Positions 23,614 to 33,924 are shown, numbered from the stretch's first letter. The stretch is DNA of 64,000 nucleotides from Erinaceus europaeus (GCF_950295315.1 NC_080164.1:113294447-113358446), one strand, 5' to 3'. Translations and numbers: made by a program. The notes: generated from the sequence alone by a model not told the origin.

Positions 23614-24585
23614 ATGGTTAAAACAACAAGAAAAAATATTGAAGACTCGAACCAGGACAAGAGTCCAGTAAAACACCTCCAGAGGGTGAAGCACAAAACA
23701 ACGAGTTCAACATCCAAACATTAGCTAAGGAAATAATAACAGGAGTGAGTAAAGAATTTGAAAAAATTGTAATCAGAAATGCAGGAACAACAAATGAGAA
23801 AATGGGAGAAAATTCTAATTATCTCATAGTTATTAGAGAGCTGAAAGCTGAAATTGCTGAGCTAAGAAGGCAACTAGCTGAACAAGCTAAAACAGTATCA
23901 GAGCAAGGCAACAAAATAGATGAACTCCAGAAAGCAGTAGAGGGCAGAGAGAATAGAATCTATGAGGCTGAAAACAGAATTAGCAAGATTGAGGATGAAT
24001 TAGAGACAACTAACAAAGAAGTAAGAGATCTCAAAAAGAGATTAAGAGGTGCTGAAAACAACAACAGAGTCCTATGGGATGACTTCAAAAGAAACAATAT
24101 ACGCATTATTGGCTTACCAGAGAAAGAAAGAGAAGGAGAGGAAGAAAGCATTCTCCAGGCCATAATAGCTGAAAATTTCTCTAGTCTCGACAACACCAAA
24201 GACATAAAGATTCAAGAAGCCCAGAGGGTCCCAAACAGAATTAACCCAGACCTAAAGACACCAAGACATGTCATACTTAGATTGGAAAGGAATAAGGATA
24301 AAGAAAGGATCCTCAAGGCTGCAAGAGAAAAACAGAGTCACCTACAAAGGAAAATCCATAAGATTAGCGGCAGACTTCTCCATACAAACACTACAGGCCA
24401 GAAGAGAATGGCAAGATATCTATCGAGTGCTCAATGAGAAAGACTTTCAGCCAAGAATACTATATCCTGCTAGACTGTCATGCAGACTACATGGAAGCAT
24501 CAAAACCTTCTCAGACAAGCAACAGTTGAAGGAAGCAACCATCACCAAGCCTGCCCTGAAAGAAGTTCTGAAAGGTCTCCTATAA
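23614..24585 (+). pseudogene. L1 ORF1 (RNA-binding chaperone) of the nested copy, frameshifted
   Basis: The ATG at 23614 gives MVKTTRKNIED, but an early frameshift (near 23668) breaks it. The coiled-coil and RRM segments are readable from 23745 (KAEIAELRRQL, NNIRIIGLP). A 2-base loss at about 24335 (AAACAGAGTC for AAACAAAGAGTC) shifts the C-terminal domain, which is open in another frame to 24585. Confidence 0.9.
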
Positions 24586-24641
24586 ACAACCAGACCACCA
24601 CAAATAGGACATATATCAAAACACTCTAAAACTCTACAAGA

Positions 24642-25380
24642 ATGGCGTTAAAATATCTTCAATCTTTGATATCAATAAATGTCAATGGCCTGAATTCACC
24701 TATTAAAAGACACAGAGTAAGAAGATAGAACAGAAAACACAACCCAACAATATGTTGTCTACAGGAAACTCACCTAACGCAACAAGACAAACACAGACTT
24801 AAAGTGAAAGGATGGAAAACTATCATTCAAGCCAATGGCCCACAAAAAAGGGCAGGAACAGCTATTCTCATATCTGACATGATAGACTTGAAAATAGATA
24901 AGATTAAAAAAGATAGGAATGGACACTACTTAATGCTCAGAGGATCAGTCAATCAAGAGGACTTAACAATTATTAATATCTATGCACCCAATGAGAAGCC
25001 ATCTAAATACATCAAACTTCTACTGAAAGAGCTACAGCAATATATTAAATGGACCTACCCTATGACCCTGCAATTCCCCTCCTGGGGATATATCCTAAGG
25101 AACCCAACACATCCATCCAAAAAGATCTGTGTACACATATGTTCTTGGCAGCACAATTTGTAATAGCCAAAACTTGGAAGCAACCCAGGTGTCCAACAAC
25201 AGATGAGTGGCTGAGCAAGTTGTGGTATATATACACAATGGAATACTACTCAGCTGTAAAAAATGGTGACTTCACCGTTTTCAGCCCATCTTGGATGGAC
25301 CTTGAAAAAATCATGTTGAGTGAAATAAGTCAGAAAGTAAAGGATGAATATGGGATGATCTCACTCTCAGGCCGAAGTTG
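24642..25380 (+). pseudogene. L1 ORF2 remnant of the nested copy (endonuclease start fused to C-terminus)
   Basis: The ATG at 24642 gives [17 protein letters not shown] nonsense codon lies near 24727 (AGATAG). The endonuclease segment breaks off at QQYI (about 25047) and continues as the C-terminal region. A second frame carries [19 protein letters not shown] to the normal end SLSGRS at 25380. The RT domain is absent. Confidence 0.9.
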
Positions 25381-27963
25381 AAAAACAAGATTAGAAAAGA
25401 AAACACAAGTAGAATCTGAAATGGAATTGGAGTATTACACCAAAGTAAAAGACTCTGGGGTGGGTGGGTGGGTGGGGAGAATACAGGTCCATGAAAAAGG
25501 ATGTATGAAATAGTGGGGGTTGTATTGTTAAATGGGAATCTGGGGAATGTTATGCATGTACAAACTATTGTATTTACTGTTGAATGTAAAGCATTAATTT
25601 CCCAATAAAGAAATAAATGTATTTAAAAAAAAAAAAAGGAAAAGGAACTGATTTCTGGATTTCAATTTCTTCTAACTTAGTGTTTGCATAGAGGAATGCC
25701 ACTGACTTTTGAATGTTAATTTTATAGCCTGACACATTACTGTATTGCCTGATGATTTCCAAAAGCTTCTTGCTGGATTCCTTAGGTTTTTCCATGTATA
25801 CTATCATGTCATCTGCAAATAAGGACAGTTTGACTTCTTCTCTTCCAATCTGTATGCCTTTAATTCCTTGCTCCTGCCTGATTGCTATGGCAAGAACTTC
25901 CAACACTATGTTGAATAGTAATGGTGATAGTGGGCAGCCCTCTCTAGTACCTGATCTGAGTGGAAATGCTTCCAGTTTTTCACCATTGAGTATGATGTTG
26001 GCTGTAGGTTTGCTATATATAGACTCCACTATCTTCAGGAATTTTCCATCTATTCCCATTTTTTGTAGTGTTTTGATCATAAAGGGATGTTGTATTTTGT
26101 CTATGGCTTTCTCTGCATCTATTGATATGACCATGTGGTTTTTGGTCTTGCTTTTGTTGATGTGGTGGATCACATTGATTGATTTACATATATTAAACCA
26201 ACCTTGCATGCCTGGGATAAACCCCACTTGGTCATGATGAGCAATTTTTTTGATATACTGCTGTATCCGGTTGGCTAGAATTTTGTTCAATATTTTCGCA
26301 TCTATGTTCATCAGAGATATTGGTCTGTAGTTTTCTTTTTTGGTTGTGTCCCTGTCTGCTTTTGGTATCAGGGTGATGTTGGCTTCATAGAAGCTGGCAG
26401 GGAGTATTCCAGTGTCTTCAATCTTCTGGAAGACTTTTAAAAGTAGAGGTATTAGTTCTTCTTTGAAGTCTTTATAGAATTCATTTGTAAAACCATCTGG
26501 TCCAGGACTTTTATTTTTGGGGAGATTTTTGATAACTGTTTCAATTTCATTAGCTGTGATGGGCCTGTTCATGTTATCCACTTCCTCTTTACTTAGTTTT
26601 GGAAGTTGGTAGGTATCTAGGAAATTGTCCATTTCTTCCAGGTTCTCTAGCTTGGTGGCATATAGTTGTTCATAGAAGCCTCGCATGATATGTTGAATTT
26701 CTGCAGTGTCTGTTGTGATTTCTCCTCTTTCATTTACTATCCGATTTATTTGGGTCTTCTCCCTTTTTTGTTTTGTGAGTCTGGCTAAAGGTTTGTCGAT
26801 TTTGTTTACTCTTTTGAAGAACCAACATTTACTTTCATTGATCTTTTGTATGGTTTTCCTATTCTCAATGTTATTTATTTCTGCCCTAACTTTAGTAATT
26901 TCTGTCCTTCTGGTTGCTTTAGGATTCCTTTGTTGTTCTTCTTCTAGGTCTTTAAGATGTGCAATCAGGCTGTTTATTTGTGCCTTTTCTTGTTTCCTAA
27001 TGTGTGCTTGTTATGAACTTCCCTCTTAGGACTGCTTTAGCTGTGTCCCAAATATTTTGATAGCTTGTGTCTTCATTTTCATTGAAGTCTCGAAACATTT
27101 TGATTTCTTCCTTGATTTCCTCTTTGACCCAGAAGTTGTTAAGAAGTGTACTGTTGAGCTTCCACATTTGGGACTGTTACTAATCTTTTGTTGATTGTTA
27201 AGTGTTAGTTTAATTCCACTGTGGTCTGAGAAGATGCTTGGGATGATTTCAGTGCTCTTGAATAGGCTGATGCTGTCTTTGTGGCCTAACATATGGTCTA
27301 TCCTTGAGAATGATCCATGTGGATTTGAGTAAAATGTGTATTCCAGTTTTTTGGGATGAATGACTCTGAAAATGTCCAATAGTTCTAGTTTATCTATCTC
27401 TTCATTTAGCTCCCTTATGTCTTTACTGATTTTCTTCCTGGATGATCTGTCAAGTTGAGAGAGTGGGGTGTTGAAGTCCCCTACTATGATTGTGTTACTG
27501 TTAATATATTGCTGTAGCTCTTTCAGTAGAAGTTTGATGTATTTAGATGGCTTCTCATTGGGTGCATAGATATTAATAATTGTTAAGTCCTCTTGATTGA
27601 CTGATCCTCTGAGCATTAAGTAGTGTCCATTCCTATCTTTTTTAATCTTATCTATTTTCAAGTCTATCATGTCAGATATGAGAATAGCTGTTCCTGCCCT
27701 TTTATGTGGGCCATTGGCTTGAATGATAGTTTTCCATCCTTTCACTTTAAGTCTGTGTTTGTCTTGTTGCGTTAGGTGAGTTTCCTGTAGACAACATATT
27801 GTTGGGTTGTGTTTTCTGATCCATCTTCCTACTCTGTGTCTTTTAATAGGTGAATTCAGGCCATTGACATTTATTGATATCGAAGATTGAAGATATTTTA
27901 ACGCCATTCTTGTAGAGTTTTAGAGTGTTTTGATATATGTCCTATTTGTGGTGGTCTGACTAT

Positions 27964-28935
27964 TTATAGGAGACCTTTCAGAACTTCTTTCAGAGCAGGC
28001 TTGGTGTTGGTTGCTTCCTTCAACTGTTGCTTGTCTGAGAAGGGTTTGATGCTTCCATGTAGTCTGAATGACAGTCTAGCAGGATATAGTATTCTTGGCT
28101 GAAAGCCTTTCTCATTGAGCACTCGATAGATATCTTGCCATTCTCTTCTGGCCTGTAGTGTTTGTATGGAGAAGTCTGCTGCTAATCTTATGGATTTTCC
28201 TTTGTAGGTGACTCTTTGTTTTTCTCTTGCAGCCTTGAGGATCCTTTCTTTATCCTTATTCCTTTCCAATCTAAGTATGACATGTCTTGGTGTCTTTAGG
28301 TCTGGGTTAATTCTGTTTGGGACCCTCTGGGCTTCTTGAATCTTTATGTCTTTGGTGTTGTCGAGACTAGAGAAATTATCAGCTATTATGGCCTGGAGAA
28401 TGCTTTCTTCCTCCCCTTCTCTTTCTTCCTCTGGTAAGCCAATAATGCGTATATTGTTTCTTTTGAAGTCATCCCGGACTCTGTTGTTGTTTTCAGCACC
28501 TCTTAATCTCTTTTTGAGATCTCTTACTTCTTTTTTAGTTGTCTCTAATTCATCCTCAATCTTGCTAATTCTGTTTTCAGCCTCATAGATTCTATTCTCT
28601 CTGCCCTCTACTGCTTTCTGGAGTTCATCTATTTTGTTGCCTTGCTCTGATACTGTTTTAGCTCGTTCAGCTAGTTGCCTTCTTAGCTCAGCGATTTCAG
28701 CTTTCAGCTCTCTAATAACCATGAGATAATTAGAATTTTCTTCCATATTCTCATTTGTTGTTCCTGCATTTCTGATTACAATTTTTTCAAATTCTTTACT
28801 CACTCCTGTTATTATTTCCTTGGCTAATGTTTGGATGTTGAACTCGTTGTTTTGTGCTTCACCCTCTGGAGGAGTTTTAGCTGGACTCTTGTCCTGGTTC
28901 GAGTCTTCAATATTTTTTCTTGTTGTTTTAACCAT
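27964..28935 (-). CDS. L1-A ORF1 protein, open reading frame (323 codons)
   Basis: The frame is uninterrupted from MVKTTRKNIEDSNQDKSP to KEVLKGLL. Order of parts: basic N-terminus (1-45), long coiled coil rich in E/K/R heptads (about 46-150, KIDELQKAVEGRENRI), RRM starting at NNIRIIGLP (about 155) and a C-terminal domain from TYKGKSIRLAADF. L1 ORF1p forms trimers, binds L1 RNA and is needed for retrotransposition; human ORF1p is 338 residues, so the length is normal. Relative to sibling copies it lacks two residues before DDFKRNN. It is open, but nothing shows it is expressed. Confidence 0.85.
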   Translation of the reverse strand: MVKTTRKNIEDSNQDKSPAKTPPEGEAQNNEFNIQTLAKEIITGVSKEFEKIVIRNAGTTNENMEENSNYLMVIRELKAEIAELRRQLAERAKTVSEQGNKIDELQKAVEGRENRIYEAENRISKIEDELETTKKEVRDLKKRLRGAENNNRVRDDFKRNNIRIIGLPEEEREGEEESILQAIIADNFSSLDNTKDIKIQEAQRVPNRINPDLKTPRHVILRLERNKDKERILKAAREKQRVTYKGKSIRLAADFSIQTLQARREWQDIYRVLNEKGFQPRILYPARLSFRLHGSIKPFSDKQQLKEATNTKPALKEVLKGLL

Positions 28936-29436
28936 TTTATATAAGTTAACAGTTTTTTCAATCCCTGAGTTGGAGTTCAGTGGTGTAAAAGCCTTTTTTT
29001 TTTTCCCCTGTAGGCTATGGGAGCCTGAGGGCTTTTAAACTAACAATAGGCTTCTTAGCTTAATCACTGACTCCTGAGCAAGAGATAAAGCAGGGTGTGG
29101 CAGAGATAATCCAGTGGTTATGCAAAGAGACTTTCACAGCCCCTCAGCTATGCCACCGAGGTATAGGTCTTCTCCTCAGTTTCCCGGTTAGATCTCTGTC
29201 CCCTGGTGTCCCTCCCTGTTGTTGCTCCAGATTCTGAGGGTAGTAGCAATGGAGACTCAGAGTTGCACTTGGTGAGTCTCTGGGGAGTCCTTTCCTCCCT
29301 TCAGCTGTCCCCTTGTTGGTGGAGCAGACTGGAGGTGGTGTTTCCAGTGATAAACTGTTGAACTGTTAGCAGTCACTTAATCTCTCCTTAGGCCCCTCTC
29401 TCCTCTCTGTCACCAGCCATGCGTGTTTGTACTCAC

Positions 29437-29584
29437 GGGTGATTTACTGGGTTTCTGTGGTCATTCTAGTCCTGTCTTGTTTCGGTCCGAGTGGTCTCCT
29501 TTGGTATTCCTAGTTGATCCAGGAGAGGAGAGGAGAGGAGAGAAAGCGATCTGCTGCTCGTAGCTCCGCCTCCGGAAGTCGAAT
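29437..29584 (-). repeat. L1-A 5' UTR unit, inner copy (148 bp)
   Basis: It spans GGGTGATTTACTGGGTTTC to GGAAGTCGAAT and contains four GGAGA pentamers and GATCTGCTGCTCGTAGCTCC. It is followed without spacer by a second copy. Confidence 0.9.
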
Positions 29585-29732
29585 GGGTGATTTACTGGGT
29601 TTCTGTGGTCATTCTAGTCCTGTCTTGTTTCGGTCCGGGTGGTCTCCTTTGGTATTCCTAGTTGATCCGGGAGAGGAGAGGAGAGGAGAGAAAGCGATCT
29701 GCTGCTCGTAGCTCCGCCTCCGGAAGTTGAAT
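29585..29732 (-). repeat. L1-A 5' UTR unit, outer copy (148 bp)
   Basis: It has the same length as the adjacent unit and only a few substitutions (for example GGTCCGGG for GGTCCGAG). Together they form a two-monomer tandem promoter-type array at the L1 5' end. Its outer edge (GAAGTTGAAT) abuts L1-B ORF2. Confidence 0.9.
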
Positions 29733-30812
29733 CTCATTGATCTTTTGTATGGTTTTCCTATTCTCAATGTTATTTATTTCTGCCCTAACTCTAGTGATTT
29801 CTGTCCTTCTGGTTGCTTTAGGATTCCTTTGTTGTTCTTCTTCTAGGTCTTTAAGATGTGCAATCAGGCTGTTTATTTGTGCTTTTTCTTGTTTCCTAAT
29901 GTGTGCTTGTATAGCTATGAACTTCCCTCTTAGGACTGCTTTAGCTGTGTCCCAAATATTTTGATAGCTTGTGTCTTCATTTTCATTGAACTCTCGAAAC
30001 ATTTTGATTTCTTCCTTGATTTCCTCTTTGACCCAGAAGTTGTTAAGAAGTGTACTGTTGAGCTTCCACATTTTGGCACTGTTACTAATCTTTTGTTGAT
30101 TGTTAAGTGTTAGTTTAATTCCACTATGGTCTGAAAAGATGCTTGGAATGATTTCAGTGCTCTTGAATAGGCTGATGCTGTCTTTGTGGCCTAACATATG
30201 GTCTATCCTTGAGAATGATCCATGTGGATTTGAGTAAAATGTGTATTCCAGATTCTTGGGATGCATGACTCTGAAAATGTCCAATATTTCTAGTTTATCT
30301 ATCTCTTCATTTAGCTCCCTTATGTCTTTACAGATTTTCTTCCTGGATGATCTGTCAAGTTGAGAGAGTGGGGTGTTGAAGTCCCCTACTATGATTGTGT
30401 TACTGTTAATATATTGCTGTAGCTCTTCCAGTAGAAGTTTGATGTATTTAGATGGCTTTTCATTGGGTGCATAGATGTTAATAATTGTTAAGTCCTCTTG
30501 ATTGACTGATCCTCTGAGCATTAAGTAGTGTCCATTCCTATCTTTTTTAATCTTATCTATTTTCAAGTCTATCATGTCAGATATGAGAATAGCTGTTCCT
30601 GCCCTTTTATGTGGGCCATTGGCTTGAATGATAGTTTTCCATCCTTTCACTTTAAGTCTGTGTTTGTCTTGTTGCGTTAGGTGAGTTTCCTGTAGACAAC
30701 ATATTGTTGGGTTGTGTTTTCTGATCCATCTTCCTACTCTGTGTCTTTTAATAGGTGAATTCAGGCCATTGACATTTATTGATATCAAAGATTGAAGATA
30801 TTTTAACGCCAT
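29733..30812 (-). pseudogene. L1-B ORF2, endonuclease domain only
   Basis: Open from [20 protein letters not shown] through the whole AP-type endonuclease domain: [28 protein letters not shown] and SDHSGIKL, the expected metal and catalytic positions. It then runs into the 5' UTR of L1-A at 29732, so the reverse transcriptase is absent. Confidence 0.9.
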
Positions 30813-30868
30813 TCTTGTAGAGTTTTAGGGTGTTTTGATATATGTCCTATTTGTGGTGGTCTGGTTGT

Positions 30869-31839
30869 TTATAGGAGACCTTTCAGAACTTCTTTCAGGG
30901 CAGGCTTGGTGATGGTTGCTTCCTTCAACTGTTGCTTGTCTGAGAAGGTTTAGATGCTTCCATGTAGTCTGAATGACAGTCTAGCAGGATATAGTATTCT
31001 TGGCTGAAAGTCTTTCTCATTGAGCACTCGATAGATATCTTGCCATTCTCTTCTGGCCTGTAGTGTTTGTATGGAGAAGTCTGCTGCTAATCTTATGGAT
31101 TTTCCTTTGTAGGTGACTCTGCTTTTCTCTTGCAGCCTAGAGGATCCTTTCTTTATCCTTATTCCTTTCCAATCTAAGTATGACATGTCTTGGTGTCTTT
31201 AGGTCTGGGTTAATTCTGTTTGGGACCCTCTGGGCTTCTTGAATCTTTATGTCTTTGGTGTTGTCGAGACTAGAGAAATTTTCAGCTATTATGGCCTGGA
31301 GAATGCTTTCTTCCTCTCCTTCTCTTTCTTCCTCTGGTAAGCCAATAATGCGTATATTGTTTCTTTTGAAGTCATCCCATAGGACTCTGTTGTTGTTTTC
31401 AGCATCTCTTAATCTCTTTTTGAGATCTCTTACTTCTTTTTTAGTTGTCTTTAATTCATCCTCAATCTTGCTAATTCTGTCTTCAGCCTCATAGATTCTA
31501 TTCTCTCTGCCCTCTACTGCTTTCTGGAGTTCATCTATTTTGTTGCCCTGCTCTGATACTGTTTTAGCTTGTTCAGCTAGTTGCCTTCTTAGCTCAGCGA
31601 TTTCAGCTTTCAGCTCTCTAATAACCATGAGATTATTAGAATTTTCTTCCATATTCTCATTTGTTGTTCCTGCATTTCTGATTACAATTTTTTCAAATTC
31701 TTTACTCACTCCTGTTATTATTTCCTTAGCTAATGTTTGGATGTTGAACTCGTTGTTTTGTTCTTCACCCTCTGGAGGAGTTTTACTGGACTCTTGTCCT
31801 GGTTCGAGTCTTCAATATTTTTTCTTGTTGTTTTAACCA
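30869..31839 (-). pseudogene. L1-B ORF1, frameshifted
   Basis: The coiled coil and RRM are readable (open 31709-31137). A 2-base loss near 31120 (AAGCAGAGTC) moves the C-terminal domain into another frame (readable 31186-30950). The N-terminal start at 31839 is also shifted near 31787. Confidence 0.88.
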
Positions 31840-32051
31840 TTTTATATATTATGTTATGAGTTCCCTTTATCAGTACTTTTCAAATTATTGATCACTATTG
31901 CCTGGATTGACTTGTGTCTAAGTAATTTAATTAAAGGGTTTACCGTGGTGGAAATTAACAGTTTTTTCAAGCCCTGAGTTGGAGCTCAGTGGTGTAAAAG
32001 CCTCTTTTTTTTCTTCCCTGTAGGCTATGGGAGCCTGAGGGCTTTTAAACT

Positions 32052-32066
32052 ATCAATAGGCTTCTT
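32052..32066. repeat. Target-site duplication, Vingi left side
   Basis: ATCAATAGGCTTCTT, identical to 33348-33362. Uninterrupted L1-A has this site once (near 29044). Confidence 0.95.
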
Positions 32067-33347
32067 CTTCTTCTAGCGTTTGCCCTTCTTCCGTAGCCAG
32101 TCAAAAGCATCAGGTTGAGCCTAATGTAAAGTTTCGAGACCTCCTTTGAATCTGGAGAGGTGGCAGTCGTTGACTATGTGGGTCATAGTCTGTCTGTAGC
32201 CACAGGGGCAGTTCGGGTCATCTCTGGCTCCCCAGCGATGGAACATAGCGGTGCACAGGCCATGGCTTGTTCGATAGCGATTGAGAAGGGCACAATCATA
32301 ACGTGCTAGGTCAAAGCCGGGTTGACAGTTGCAGGGGTCTGTGATGAGGTGTTTGTTCTTTACCTCAGCTGACTGCCAGCTCTGTTTCCAAGAGACTGGA
32401 ACAGAGAAGTTCGGTGTCGGCGTAGGGTACCAGATTGTGTGACGAGACGTTAAGCGTTGAACAGGGTGGGCGAAGATATCCGCGTATATTGGCAGGTCCG
32501 GTGGAGCGTAGACGTGGGAAATGAACTTAGATGATGCCGCATCCCGGCGAATATCTGGCGGGACGATGTTGCTAAGAACTGGCAGCCATGGAACCGGGGT
32601 GGAACGGATGGTTCCAGAAATTATCCTCATGGAGGAATATAATTTGGAATCGACCAAGTGGACATGGGGGCTACGGAACCATACTGGGGCACAGTATTCT
32701 GCAGTGGAATAGCATAATGCCAGAGATGATGATCGTAGTGTGGAAGCGCTCGTGCCCCATGAGGAGCTGGCCAGTCTTGCAATGATGTGATTCCTCGCTC
32801 CCACCTTTGCTGCAGTTTTTGTGAGATGTTTGTGAAATGACAGAGTGCGATCGAGAGTAACACCAAGATAGACTGTCTGGGCTTCATGCCGGATTCTCGT
32901 ATCGCCAAGCTGCACATTAAGCTCACGTGAGGCCGAGGCATGGTATAGATGGAAAACAGATGATACCGTTTTAGCAGTGCTAGGAATTAGTCGCCATTTT
33001 TTACAGTAATCAGATATCAGAGACATGTCTTTTGTGAGTGTTTCCTCGAGGATGTCGAACTTTGATGCCTGAGTTGCACAGCAGATGTCATCGGTGTAGA
33101 TGAAGTTCCTTGAAGAAGTTTCTGGGAGGTCATTGATGTAAATTTTAAATAGCGTAGGAGCCAGAACAGAGCCCTGGGGGAGGCCACTTGAGACAAGTCT
33201 CCATCTGCTAGACTTGTCACCCAGATGTACCCGGAATCTTCTGTTTTGGAGAAGAAACGATATAGTGTTGGCCACCCATGGAGGCAGGCATCTTGAGATC
33301 TTGACCAGGAGACCACAGTGCCAGACCGTGTCATAGGCTGCTGTGAG
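32067..33347 (-). mobile_element. Vingi-type non-LTR retrotransposon, 5'-truncated
   Basis: A 1281-bp insertion in the L1-B leader, flanked by a perfect 15-bp TSD. Its minus strand encodes the distal part of a reverse transcriptase unlike L1: AAYDTVWH, GLPQGSVLAPTLF, YTDDICC and YLGVTLDRTLSFHKHLTK. The 3' end is a short (AAG)n tail rather than poly-A, directly after the stop codon. The 5' end is cut inside RT motif A. I assign it to Vingi, an Ingi-related clade without RNase H, from recalled sequence features and host. Confidence 0.85.
32073..33347 (-). pseudogene. Vingi reverse transcriptase C-terminal part
   Basis: Open from the truncation (33347, LTAAYDTVWHCG) to a TAG at 32121-32123. In-frame sequence continues for 15 codons to a second TAG at 32073-32075, right before the AAG tail; the first stop is therefore premature by 16 codons. 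The catalytic box reads YTDD instead of YADD. The motif A aspartate is lost with the 5' truncation. The C-terminus has a Cys/His cluster (CPCG...H...C, 'CPCGYRQTMTHIVNDC'). No RNase H domain follows. It cannot encode an active enzyme as it stands. Confidence 0.85.
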
Positions 33348-33362
33348 ATCAATAGGCTTCTT
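33348..33362. repeat. Target-site duplication, Vingi right side
   Basis: The second copy of ATCAATAGGCTTCTT; the L1 leader resumes immediately (AGCTTAATCACTGACTCC). Confidence 0.95.
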
Positions 33363-33924
33363 AGCTTAATCACTGACTCCTGAGCAAGAGATAAAGCAGG
33401 GTGTGGCAGAGATAATCCAGTGGTTATGCAAAGAGACTTTCACAGCCCCTCAGCTATGCCACCGAGGTATAGGTCTTCTCCTCAGTTTCCCGGTTAGATC
33501 TCTGTCCCCTGGTGTCCCTCCCTGTTGTTGCTCCAGATTCTGAGGGTAGTAGCAATGGAGACTCAGAGTTGCACTTGGTGAGTCTCTGGGGAGTCCTTTC
33601 CTCCCTTCAGCTGTCCCCTTGTTGGTGGAGCAGACTGGAGGTGGTGTCTCAACTGATAAACTGTTGAACTGTTAGCAGTCACTTAATCTCTCCTTACGCC
33701 CCTCTCTCTTCTCTGTCACCAGCCACGTGTGTTTGTTCTCACGGGTGATTTACTGGATTCCTGTGGTCATTGTAGTCCTGTCTTGTTTCGGTCCGGGTGG
33801 TCTCCTTTGGTATTCCTAGTTGATCCGGGAGAGGAGAGGAGAGGAGAGGAGAGGAGAGGAGAGGAGAGAAAGCGATCTGCTGCTCGTAGCTCCGCCTTCG
33901 GAAGGATCAGTGAGCAAATATTTT

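Larger units (their letters stand above)
22990..25639 (+). mobile_element. Internally deleted L1 nested in L1-A
   Basis: It starts in the pyrimidine repeat of the L1 5' UTR ((TCTCC)5), continues through leader and ORF1 (23614-24585) and enters ORF2 at 24642. At about 25048 it jumps from the endonuclease domain to the last part of ORF2 and the 3' UTR, with a poly-A at 25625-25637. The TSD AAAAGGAACTG lies at 22979-22989 and 25640-25650, so this is a true insertion. About 3.2 kb of L1 is missing at the internal joint. Confidence 0.93.
21434..27907 (-). pseudogene. L1-A ORF2 (endonuclease / reverse transcriptase), broken
   Basis: The endonuclease part starts at 27907 ([20 protein letters not shown]) and shows the catalytic-type segments [22 protein letters not shown] and SDHSGIKL. 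A 5-base loss near 27011 shifts the frame. The RT part (open 26686-25651) contains [26 protein letters not shown] and FADDMIVY. It is then split by the inserted L1. The C-terminal part resumes at 22989 (open 22677-21814, [14 protein letters not shown]) and ends near 21434. Not functional. Confidence 0.92.
21186..29732 (-). mobile_element. L1-A, near full-length L1, interrupted by an opposite-strand L1
   Basis: Read on the minus strand: a 5' UTR made of two 148-bp tandem units (29437-29732) plus unique leader to about 28940, ORF1 (27964-28935), ORF2 (27907 to 21434, broken) and a 3' UTR ending in a poly-T-complement run at about 21186-21190. The plus-strand L1 at 22990-25639 is inserted in ORF2. 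Without it the element is about 5.9 kb. No convincing outer TSD was found; its 5' end abuts L1-B directly. Confidence 0.93.
29733..33904 (-). mobile_element. L1-B, 3'-truncated L1 carrying a Vingi insertion
   Basis: Minus-strand order: 5' end with eight GGAGA pentamers (about 33904), leader, interruption by Vingi at 32067-33347, leader again with an extra AT-rich 130 bp (31850-31970), ORF1 (31839-30869) and ORF2 start (30812). Sequence stops after the endonuclease domain, at ATCAATGAG, and is fused to the 5' end of L1-A. The rest of ORF2 and the 3' UTR are missing. Confidence 0.9.

Noticed and set aside
25752..26237. 161-codon plus-strand ORF, and similar ones at 39071, 42609, 43563, 46671 and 48335
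   Set aside because: Antisense shadows of L1 ORF2 that recur wherever that part of L1 occurs.
29733..30812. L1-B ORF2 spliced into the L1-A 5' UTR
   Set aside because: The joint (ATCAATGAG to ATTCAACTT) has no GT donor or AG acceptor in the parent sequences.
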